From NCBI GenBank assembly GCA_040388605.1, contig JAZKBN010000027.1, forward strand, positions 62,001 to 126,000: DNA of 64,000 nucleotides, given 5' to 3'. How positions within the stretch are numbered: the first letter of the stretch is position 1; every line of letters begins with the position of its first letter. Below are positions 7,775 through 15,394 of the stretch, piece after piece. A program made the position numbers and the translations under genes. Source of the DNA: JAZKBN01 sp040388605. Lineage in GTDB: Bacteria > Bacteroidota > Bacteroidia > Cytophagales > Flexibacteraceae. The notes beneath the pieces are model-generated. The model saw only the letters and a list, made by a program, of their open reading frames with translations, was not told the origin of the DNA and made no database searches.

Positions 7775-8148
7775 AACTTTACAGCAATTTTTCTGATTGT
7801 TACGTCGAATGCGTATCGTGCCCGAACGTGCCTTAAATCATTTACCATCGATCTGTCAATTGTTGCAGGCTCCGTAGCATCCTTTCGTATGGCTTTAATT
7901 TCATTTCTGAACTCAAAATTGAAATTTCTACATTCAAAGTAACCTTTCAGCTCAAGAACCACATTACCTGCGCCTCGTTCCAATACCTGACACAGGTATG
8001 CTATTACTGCAACCTGGTCAAAATTATAGATATCGGTAAATCACTTCTTCAGCAGATGCAGAGCAACATGCCTTTCCAACTCGTTTGCAGGCTCATCACA
8101 GATATTCATGATCATTACTTCAACCGGTGTTTCCATGGTAGTATTCAT
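7759..8148 (-). CDS. Hypothetical 129-residue protein, one TGA
   Basis: ATG 8148 (or ATG 8136, four codons later) to TAG 7759, with TGA at codon 36 (8041-8043). It begins with an acidic helical part (ICDEPANELERHVALHLLKK), then the TGA, then FTDIYNFDQVAVIAYLCQVL and a basic C-terminal half ending RKIAVKLGLKR. No family is recognised. A structured leader (copy 3) lies directly upstream and a terminator at the end. It appears to be the third member of an array of small genes with identical unit structure. Confidence 0.6.
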
Positions 8149-8160
8149 ATAAAGTAAAGT

Positions 8161-8313
8161 ATAGCTGAAGCTACACCGTGCTGTTAATCGCAGGCACCGC
8201 GTTGTCAATCGCCCCATCGATGCGGGGAAGACCCGCCAATCGCCCGAGCGAGGGGCGAGGTCGATACCAGTGTACGATGCGGGCTTGACAACACGGTCGG
8301 CCCAGTGATTATA
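8161..8313 (-). ncRNA. Structured leader element, copy 3
   Basis: Minus-strand element with a TATAAT box (8308-8313) and closing stem CCGTGTTGTCAA/TTGACAACGCGG, 12 bp with one G-U wobble on the minus strand; read on the plus strand the same position is a C-A mismatch, which points to the minus strand as the RNA strand. Inside are GGT-ATCG-ACC, TCGCCC/GGGCGA and GCGGG-TCTTC-CCCGC as in copy 1. A GTAGC-TTCA-GCTAT hairpin (8161-8174) precedes the gene start by about 12 bases. The outer stem is weaker (AATC/GATT). Confidence 0.65.
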
Positions 8314-8477
8314 ATTGAGTAAGTGCGCCCTTCGATTAATCCGCCTGATTGCGGTTATGTTGATTCCGCTTAAGAAAACTGAATCGAAAGCATCTGTAAA
8401 CCTGCATAAACATAAGTCGAACCTGAATCCTAAGAAACTATCCAAATCAAAATTACCTCTCAATATAAAGGCAAAGC

Positions 8478-8597
8478 TGTCGGCATGACAAAAAGGAAAA
8501 GAGCCGTCCGCAGGACAAAGAGAAGAAAGCCACGTCGGCAGGACGAAAAAAATCCGCCCACCATGATCCCCAAACATAGCAGCCGCCCGCAGGGCAA
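8478..8597. repeat. Row of four mini-palindromes with GCA-type loops
   Basis: GTC-ggca-TGAC, GTCC-gca-GGAC, GTC-ggca-GGAC and GCCC-gca-GGGC lie about 25-60 bases apart with purine-rich spacers (such as AAAGAGAAGAAAGCC). No T-run follows, so these are not terminators. They lie in the 700-base stretch between leader copy 3 and the ATPase gene that otherwise has no convincing gene. Confidence 0.45.
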
Positions 8598-8876
8598 AGT
8601 AATTGAAAGACGAGCAACCGAACGCTGATGAACCGGACAGGAGCGCTGATGCGGATGGGAGGTAAATAAGCGTGAGGGAGCGAGGATTCTTGAATAGCAA
8701 AATGTAACAGGAAACAGTCCATACATACCTGAAATGCAGCTTATAGGCATTCCTGCATGATCCTAAGCAGGTAACATAGGTGTTATGAAGATGTAAAATG
8801 AAAATGTAGATTTACGTAGTAAAGATGTTTGTAATTTCCGCTATCTTGCATTCAATACCAGATAACCCGCCTGCTT

Positions 8877-10630
8877 ATGCTTACCCTTGAAGATGTCCAA
8901 AAACTAACCTATTCAATTACTGAGCTGCCTGCCGAAAACGGCCCGAATACCCTTGAAATAGGGCAGACTATCCCGGCGGAGTTTTGGGAAGTAGTAAAGC
9001 AGGCTATGGAAAAGCACGTAGCGGGGACGGATGCCGACCTTTACCGTTTCAGGAATGATACCCGCCTGCGATGGAAACTGCTCGCCGTCCGGGGCTTTAC
9101 CTATCCAGAGTACCTGGTGATTTTCAATAAACAAATCTCAGTCGAACAGACTGACCTGTACCCGATATTCGAGGTACTGATGATGGCCACCGAAGAGCAA
9201 CNNNNNNNNNNAGTATTTTAGCACTAAATATGCACCCGATGAAGTTTCTTACCTGAAGGCGCTTTTCGACGCGCGTGTACCGATGGCTGCGTGGTTTTTT
9301 AGTCCGCTGCCCGCGCGCCTGCGTGTGGGCGATTTGTTTAAGCACTGCTATATCAGCGGGCAAAGCGGTTCCGGTAAAAGCGAACTGTTAAAATTGCTCT
9401 GGTATCACTTGCAGGCTATCAGCCACAAAGACAAAAAATATGCCCTCATGATGCTTGACCCGCACGGCGATTTAAGCCGCGAGATTGCCGGGCTGCACCA
9501 GAACGAGGATTTTCAAAGGGTTGTTTACATTGACCCGTTTTTAAGACCTGACCGTTTCCCGGTACTGAACCCTTTGGAAATAAGTGATAAGTCGCTTACC
9601 ACCATAGACATTTACGCTCAGAGCCTTGCAAGAGTGTTTCAGGAGCTATGGCCTGCGGCAGAGCTTACTTTGCAGATGCAAACACTCCTGATACCATGCC
9701 TTGCCACGCTGATTTACGACGGCAATCGCACCTTGAAAGACTTGCAGGCGTTTATGCAAAACGACCCGGCGCTGATCGCGCTCGGAAAGCAAAGTCCGTT
9801 TCCGGCGCACAGGGAGTTTTTTAATACGGCCTTCAACCAAAAAAGCTACGAGTTTACCCAAGTCCGGTATTTATACAAGGGTTCAGTCGCTCTTAAACAA
9901 TGACGGATTTTACCGTATCACCTGCGGCAAAAGCACCGTCGATTTGGAGCAGGCCATAGATGCCGGGAAAGTCATCATTATCCGTTTCTCCAAAAGCAAA
10001 GGCGAAGAAGCCAGTCGCGCCTTTAACAAAATGATTATTGCCTTGCTCCAAAGCATTGTTCTGAAAAGGGCTGACTTGGCTAAAGGACAAAGGAAACCGT
10101 TGTTCCTGTTTATAGATGAGTTCCAAAACTATTTAAGCCCTAGCATCGGCACCATTATGGAGGAAAGTCGCAAATTCGGGCTGCACATGATTATCGCCAA
10201 CCAAAACCTCGGGCAGGTGGATGATACCAAGCTGCTACGCACTATACTTTCCAATTCCTACACCAAAATCATAGGAGCAAACGGACACAAGGCTTTGAAG
10301 GATTTTAGCGCTGAAATAAACATCCCCGTCAGACAGCTGCAGGGGCTGCCCAAATATAATTTCTATGTGAAATCAGGCAACAATACGGCCTATGTTCTGG
10401 AGCCGAAAGCCTACCTGCTTGAAGCAAGACCTCCTTTTTATATGAGCAAGGAGAAGGCAGCTGTACTGCGCGAGTGGATTGCGGAAGTTTCCGGGCAATA
10501 CAAGCCTGCTGAGATTACACAAACAGATCAGGTCGAGTCAGTTCAAAATAATGTCGCAGATTCGTCCCCTCCCCCGCCACCCCCTCCAGTAAAAAGCAAG
10601 GGTAAGCTGACACCGAAATTCAAAGCGTAA
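8877..10630 (+). CDS. Conjugation-type DNA-transfer ATPase (TraG/TraD/HerA-like), gapped and frameshifted
   Basis: P-loop ATPase of the type IV secretion coupling-protein/TraG superfamily, which would pump or recruit DNA at the inner membrane during conjugation. Walker A is YISGQSGSGKSELLK just after the gap, with ALMMLDPHGD (Walker-B-like) and a second acidic motif FLFIDEFQNYL near 10100. The C-terminal part contains a mobility-like HMIIANQNLGQ motif and ends in a proline-rich tail. Two defects: the scaffold gap at 9202-9211, and an apparent extra C in the CCC run at 9857-9859. Reading on in the shifted frame gives KSGIYTRVQSLLNND, which fits the family. No membrane segment is visible, unlike classical TraD. 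There is no TGA among about 25 glycines, in contrast to the genes to the left. The following gene starts 31 bases downstream. Confidence 0.75.
9202..9211. other. Scaffold gap (10 N)
   Basis: Ten Ns of arbitrary length inside the ATPase gene; the reading frames on the two sides do not agree across exactly ten bases, so the true gap has another length. The contig to the right continues to 15624. Confidence 0.95.
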
Positions 10631-10660
10631 CCATAACTTATTTATATATACTAACCTGTT

Positions 10661-11512
10661 ATGGACCATATAAAGCCTTCACAACAACTTGTTTTAGAAG
10701 CACTCACCAAGTGTAAGTTTCTCACAACCGGGCATATGATGGATTTAGGCATTAAATCCGACAGGGCCAATCTGAACCGCGAGCTGAAGGCAATGAGGCT
10801 GTGGCCTAAGCCGCCTATCGCGCACATAAATTTCGGGTCGCATCCTTCCGAAGGCAAGCTCGAAAGCGTGCATTACCTGACAGAGTATGGCGAACGCCTG
10901 CTAATAGAGGGTATAGAGCTTGAAAAGAAGGATATAAAAAGACCCGTGGGTAAAAGCTCGCTGTTCTTTAAAGACTATAACCATCGCCGCAATACCATTG
11001 ACATTCATATTGCACTGCTCAAAGAGCAGCAGGCCGGAACAGGTGAAATTGTGTTTTTTGACACCTATTTTGACCAGGAAGGGAACAACCGCCGCGATGC
11101 TTCGGCCCGCAGCAAAACCAAGATTGACCTCGAAGACGGCTCACACCTGATAGCGGATGCTGTGACTCTTTGGCGCGGCGAGTCAGGCAGCAAGCTCTTT
11201 GCCATAGAAATGTATAATGGAAAAGATACGAGCAGGGTTGAAAAGCAGTTGTATCAGCACCTTGTAGCTTTGTCCGAAGGAATCCTTGCAGAAAATGTAT
11301 CTCGTGATCATAAGCACAATACGGGCTACCGTGTGCTTTGTGTCTTCGAGTTTATACCACAATTACAGGTGGCTTGGCAAAGACTGCTCGCCAATCCGGA
11401 CTACGAAGATGCCAAAGGTTATTTTCTTGCCAAACCGCTCGAATTCTTAAAAAAACAGCCCTTCCCTGAAGGCTGGCTGGATTTAGATGGGAATGAGGTG
11501 AGCCTATGGTAA
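10661..11512 (+). CDS. Winged-helix protein, replication-relaxation-like
   Basis: A 283-residue protein starting at ATG 10661, 30 bases after the ATPase gene, so probably in the same operon. The first 70 residues form a winged-helix-like unit (QQLVLEALTKCKFLTTGHMM ... LNRELKAMRLW). This is followed by a mixed domain with KLFAIEMYNGKDTSRVEKQL, which resembles the nuclease-like core of the replication-relaxation protein family linked to mobile elements. That assignment is from pattern memory only. It could help start transfer or replication of the element. It has no in-frame TGA and ends in TAA; its last nine bases overlap the convergent PIN-domain gene. Confidence 0.6.
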   Translation: MDHIKPSQQLVLEALTKCKFLTTGHMMDLGIKSDRANLNRELKAMRLWPKPPIAHINFGSHPSEGKLESVHYLTEYGERLLIEGIELEKKDIKRPVGKSSLFFKDYNHRRNTIDIHIALLKEQQAGTGEIVFFDTYFDQEGNNRRDASARSKTKIDLEDGSHLIADAVTLWRGESGSKLFAIEMYNGKDTSRVEKQLYQHLVALSEGILAENVSRDHKHNTGYRVLCVFEFIPQLQVAWQRLLANPDYEDAKGYFLAKPLEFLKKQPFPEGWLDLDGNEVSLW

Positions 11513-11962
11513 AGCCGGAAGCTCCAAATCACTGAACATCATTATATTGCGAATGGTGTCCTTTGTCTTATTATAATGCTTCTCATCATTGGTAAGGAAC
11601 GGACAATTCAGGTGCAGAGCCAAGGCGTGAAAATAAGAGTCGTTAGGGTGGATATAGCCCTGTTTACCTGTTTCCTGATTGTAAGCAATGGTAAGGGCTT
11701 CTTTGGTAATTTCCTTCTCACATATCTCGATTACTTCATCCTCTATAAAATTTTCAAACCTCTGCATGGCTTCGAGGGCTTCCTGCACATTGGGCTTGGT
11801 TTTTATCATTACTGAGTAGAACTCATACCAAAGCAGGGTCGGTGCGTATAGCTTGATTTTATCGAGCGCCACTTCATGCAACAGGCGGTCAACCCTTTCT
11901 TTCAGAGGGTTTTCAGAAAATGCCCATACCAAAACGGAAGTATCAATAACAAAGTGCTGCAT
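11504..11962 (-). CDS. PIN-domain ribonuclease toxin (VapC-like)
   Basis: A 152-residue PIN-domain protein, probably an RNA-cleaving toxin of a type II toxin-antitoxin pair. Acidic residues expected to bind the metal are visible: Asp7 in FVIDTSVLVWA, a central Glu in LLWYEFYSV, NDSYFHALAL and FLTNDEKHY near the C-terminus. Its partner gene lies 18 bases upstream on the same strand. It overlaps the convergent winged-helix gene by nine bases. The stop codon is TAG. Such pairs are common stabilisers of plasmids and integrative elements. Confidence 0.8.
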   Translation of the reverse strand: MQHFVIDTSVLVWAFSENPLKERVDRLLHEVALDKIKLYAPTLLWYEFYSVMIKTKPNVQEALEAMQRFENFIEDEVIEICEKEITKEALTIAYNQETGKQGYIHPNDSYFHALALHLNCPFLTNDEKHYNKTKDTIRNIMMFSDLELPALP

Positions 11963-11980
11963 GTTGTCTCCGGGCAGAAA

Positions 11981-12244
11981 TTAAATAGAAAATTCCTCGT
12001 CTGTCTGGCGCATTGCTTCGTTCGGGTCCATCACAGGCTTTGAAAATTTGGCGTTGCGCAATTCCTCTACCAACCTGAGCTTCCTTGCCGTTTTATTTGC
12101 CTCCGCTGTTTTAATTACCTGTGCCTTAGGAAGGTACTGCGGGAAAGCCTTTCGCAGGACAGTTTCCAGTTCCTTGGTTGGCACGTTTTTCATCAGATCC
12201 CAAATATCAGGGCTAAAAGTCAGAGCCTTGTTAGTATGTTTCAT
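11981..12244 (-). CDS. Antitoxin-like small protein paired with the PIN toxin
   Basis: An 87-residue protein immediately upstream of the PIN-domain gene. It has an N-terminal KALTFSPDIWDLMKNV segment, a basic middle (AEANKTARKLRLVEELRN) and an acidic tail ending in TDEEFSI. Size, gene order and charge pattern fit an antitoxin that binds its toxin through the C-terminus. A classical ribbon-helix-helix or AbrB motif is not obvious, so the subfamily is left open. Autoregulation of the pair is expected from the family, but no operator was identified in the 167 bases upstream. Confidence 0.6.
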   Translation of the reverse strand: MKHTNKALTFSPDIWDLMKNVPTKELETVLRKAFPQYLPKAQVIKTAEANKTARKLRLVEELRNAKFSKPVMDPNEAMRQTDEEFSI

Positions 12245-12411
12245 GGCAATGGAGGTTACACTGTAAATATAGGTATTGTAATGATTTTTCCGATGGGTTC
12301 AAGGCCAAAAATTACCGATGAGACCACTAAGTCCCCGGCATAAAGTTTCATACTCTCTCAGAACGCATTTTTGACAACAGGCGCAGCCATCCCGGCAACA
12401 CGTTCAGCTCA

Positions 12412-13437
12412 TTATGCCTTATCAATGGCTGTTCTCACATGATTCAACTTCTCTTTCGTGCGATTGGCAAAGCTGTTTATATCCACGCCTGTAAACATCG
12501 GTTGATTTTCCGCTGATTCGTGCCTTCCGGTTGCAAAACCCTGCAAAAAACCGATAACAGGTGGCATATCCTGTTGGCTCATAGCTTCCAAAGTGCCCGG
12601 CTTCATCCTTTCCGCAATATCCTTGGTAATCTGTAACATATTAAAGACAGATGCGAGAAGAGCATACTCATCTGCTTTTAATGCCGGGTTGTCCAACGTA
12701 AGCATATAGCTTACCAGTCCCCTCTGATGCGCGTTTTCCGTACCGAGGCTATGTGGTTTTTCGAGCGACCGAGTACTCAACCCTGATTTACCGTCAAAAA
12801 AACGCCGGGCCTTTGCCACACACACCTGTTTCCGTAACCGGAAACCAAAGGTGCCCATGTCCGTATGGGGTGAAGGCCGGGATGTTATGCTTGATTCTCT
12901 GCTGAATACGCGCCTGCTTACCTCAATATTAAAACCATCCGTCCGGGAATGCTTAGCCTTTGCTTCGGCTATGTAAATAGGTTCAAACACCTCGCCAGCC
13001 AATACTTTCATCTGCTCAACGGTTTTGAGAACTTCTTTGCCAACCCTCTCCCAAAATACTTTCCTGAAAGGCCCCATTACCTGATTGTTTTCTGCAAGCT
13101 CCACACAGTCATCAAACGACGGGCCTATGAAAGGCACATTGATTTCTTTTGAGCATATACCACCGCTTTCCTTATCAAACATAAGCGGGTTTATCAAAAA
13201 CATCTTCCCGTCGAAGCTGAAACGCAGGTATGAGCGGAAGCCGTAGAGTAATATGGGAATTCTGAACTCCGTATTTTCAACTATAATCACTTCCTTGGTC
13301 AGCAAGGTAAACTCATCTTTTAATAAATCAGGTATGCAGTGGTTCAGGTAGTGGCAAAACCATTGCAAGGCACATGCCCTCTGCACCGCATATAAATGTC
13401 ACAGAACCTCCTGCCCTAATTCTTCAGGATCAAGCAT
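12412..13437 (-). CDS. Unknown 341-residue protein, one TGA, paralogue of its neighbour
   Basis: With TGA at codon 13 (13399-13401) read as glycine the gene starts at ATG 13437 (MLDPEELGQEVLG), 26 bases after the stop of the preceding gene; otherwise it would begin at GTG inside. It ends in TAA. No known domain is recognised. The last third has LDNPALKADEYALLASVF and FATGRHESAENQPMFTGVDI, which match in order and spacing LYDNPLLTSYDRNKLATA and FTSGTHNGHPVFTRQNI in the upstream gene, so the two are likely paralogues. The pair may belong to a mobile-element or conjugation module, but this is context only. Confidence 0.55.
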
Positions 13438-13463
13438 TTTGCAGAAATACGCAGTAAAGCAGC

Positions 13464-14716
13464 TTAAGCAATGGCATTCAGCTTCTTATTCAGGTCGTCG
13501 TCCAGCTTATCGTCCTCGACTTTTTTATAGTAGTCCTTCAGGGGCTGAGGTCGGTTGGGCTTATCTATTCTTTCATAAGGAACCGGAACCTTGTTTTCAA
13601 CCCAATCTAACCGTTGCACAAGACAATCAATATTTTGGCGCGTGAAAACCGGGTGCCCGTTGTGTGTGCCGGACGTAAACGACTCCATCATTTCCGCCCT
13701 CCCGCCATTACGGGTATTGATGCGGGACTGCGGTAAGGTCGGGTCAAGCTGGGTTACATCGAGCGCCTGGGGAAAGCGATTGGTTTCCTGCATATACTTT
13801 TTCTCACCGTCGGTATGTATTTTATCGGTGCAGTTTTCCCTTACAAAAGGGTCCGGCAACTTACCTAACCTGTTATCGTTCCCGTTAATGATATTTTGAA
13901 ACCTTGCCTCTGCGGTTGCCAGCTTATTGCGGTCATAGGAGGTTAGCAAAGGATTGTCATAAAGCACCATCAATGCAATCGCTCCCTTTTCCTCGGGCTT
14001 ATCGCCTGTAATCTTTCTGGGATGCTCTGCATCCCGGTCTTTCAGTGTAGTCCCGAGCTTGAGATAGGATGCCGAAAGACCGATTTGCCTTTGCTTTTGG
14101 GCGTAGTGGTCAAAGACTTTGGTATCCAATGCCGGAACTTCGCCGGATATTTTCCTCGCCTGCTCGAGGTACATTTTTTGGTGAAGCGCAAGGGCCGTTT
14201 TCATTATCTGATCGTGGTCGGTGATACTTTCATTGGTGATTTTAGCCTGAAGTTCCCTTGTGAAATCATCCATAAAGTTCTGCGAGGAGCATACTTTGTC
14301 ATATTCCGCGAGCTTGGGAACCGAATAGGGCAAGGACACATCTTTGGATTCGATGGTATTGCTTATAGGATCGTGCCTTGTCTCGTTAAACATGAGTCCG
14401 CCCTCCTGCTCATCAAATGTTATATGAGAAGGCATGCCGTTAAACCTGACGGGCAATTTGATTTTGCCATCGACAAAAGTCATGTTCATGGGATTCAGCA
14501 TGGTATCGCTGGCAATATCCGAGGGTTTTACGGCAAGAGCTACCGATTCAGTAAACGCAAACGCTCACAATGCCTTGCTCTGGCGGTTAATCTCATCTGA
14601 CATATTCTTTTTGAGAAGGGCATTCTGCTCGGCTTCTTCCTGCGCCGACAGCTTGGAATTGGGGTCTTGGAGAACGCTGAAACCGATGATGCTTTCGGTT
14701 ACGGCCTGCTCGTTGG
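13464..14716 (-). CDS. Unknown protein truncated by the intron junction, one TGA
   Basis: A minus-strand frame runs from TAA 13464 up to the broken end of the group II intron at about 14717, with TGA at 14565-14567 (SKAL-UGA-AFAFTESVALA). The standard-code version would start at ATG 14501; the sequence above it (AVTESIIGFSVLQDPN, then AQEEAEQNALLKKN) has the same protein-like character, so the true gene is longer and its 5' part is missing here. It shares a DNPxL and F-x-x-G-x-H-x(4-6)-FT pattern with the next gene. The protein is hydrophilic, with no membrane segment. Function unknown. Confidence 0.5.
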
Positions 14717-15334
14717 GTCATTGACTTTGCCGTCCTCTCTCACCACCGTGCGTACCGGCCTGGTACACGGCGGTTCGTTAAACCTCTGGTTGTTGCCAGC
14801 CCTTGGATTCCCTTATAAGGGTTTGCATTATAAAACTCAGCCCTTCGGTTTACTTTTGGAGTTCCGCTCCGTACTTCCACCTATACATGGTATTGTCTGC
14901 TTCATCGTTTTACAAAATGCACCTTTAGGTTGCCCGTTTAACGTTCAGCCCTTCACCTCTCTCGGCTACTATGGCCTCTGCTGACTCCTTTTCAAACCCT
15001 TGCAAATCACTTGGTTTGGTTGCCGCCGTCTGCATTTCGCTCGCTTAGGCCAACTTTTGAAAAGGTCTCCCCGGGTAAGAACGCATACTTCCGTCTCATG
15101 TGTCTGCCATATTTACGTAAATGCCCTCCGGGCAGCTGGGGCTTTAGTTTGTATTGTAACCTTACCCGAACATTCACGCCTCTGTATATGGTTTCTGTTC
15201 GTCAGACCAAGACTTTGCATTAGGCTTCCTTCAGATTCCCCCTCACGGCGGACACCCTTGCCTTCTGCTAACACTCCCGCTGCCAAGCGTGTTCGGGACT
15301 TTAACCCTAAAGTATACAACCATGCCGGGCGCAC
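14717..15334 (-). mobile_element. ORF-less group IIC intron, broken in domain VI
   Basis: The 5' end at 15334 reads GTGCGCCCGGCATGG, followed by class-typical strings GGGTTAAAGTCCCGAAC, GGAATCTGAAGGAAGC and GTCTGACGAACAGAA, and later TTCTTACCCGGGGAGA. Domain V (about 14740-14774) is GAACCGCCGTGTACC ... GGTACGCACGGTGGTG with the usual 2-nt CG bulge. This is the bacterial class C pattern as known from the Oceanobacillus intron. The total is about 618 bases and there is no reverse transcriptase frame, so it would depend on a protein supplied in trans. Domain VI begins GGACGGCAAAGTCAATGAC, but the expected complementary return strand (CTTTGCC...) and end are missing; unrelated protein-coding sequence follows. 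The insertion directly behind an intrinsic terminator is the known habit of class C introns. Confidence 0.85.
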
Positions 15335-15336
15335 CA

Positions 15337-15363
15337 ATAAAAAAGCATCCCGCAAATGCGGGA
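15337..15363 (-). terminator. Intrinsic terminator of the giant surface-protein gene; intron target
   Basis: On the minus strand TCCCGCA, TT and TGCGGGA are followed by TGCTTTTTTATTG, and the intron begins at the next base but one. It lies 32 bases after the TAA of the giant gene. Confidence 0.85.
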
Positions 15364-15394
15364 CGATTTTGATAACTCCGACTCCCTAAGTTAA

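Noticed and set aside
6848..8375. Integron attC sites as an explanation for the repeated elements
   Set aside because: The inverted arms lack the usual RYYYAAC/GTTRRRY core sites, the elements have promoter-like boxes at their 5' side, and they contain three internal hairpins rather than one imperfect stem.
8357..8602. Plus-strand frame of 81 codons, Lys/Ser-rich, open with TGA as sense (two TGA)
   Set aside because: Its start lies inside the conserved repeat unit upstream of leader copy 3, and the equivalent ATG in copies 1 and 2 leads to unrelated frames. The Lys-rich composition follows from the purine-rich spacers of the mini-palindromes.
8041..8750. Minus-strand frames of 89-219 codons rich in Phe, Leu, Cys and Arg
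   Set aside because: They run through the structured leader and the mini-palindromes in the wrong frame, and their composition reflects the purine-rich opposite strand.
1..9201. TGA as tryptophan (table 4) or as selenocysteine
   Set aside because: The motif positions require glycine, not Trp; Sec would need a SECIS element and would not occur 14 times in a recombinase.
14740..15390. Several frames on both strands that resemble widely annotated hypothetical proteins
   Set aside because: They are translations of conserved group II intron RNA domains, not genes.
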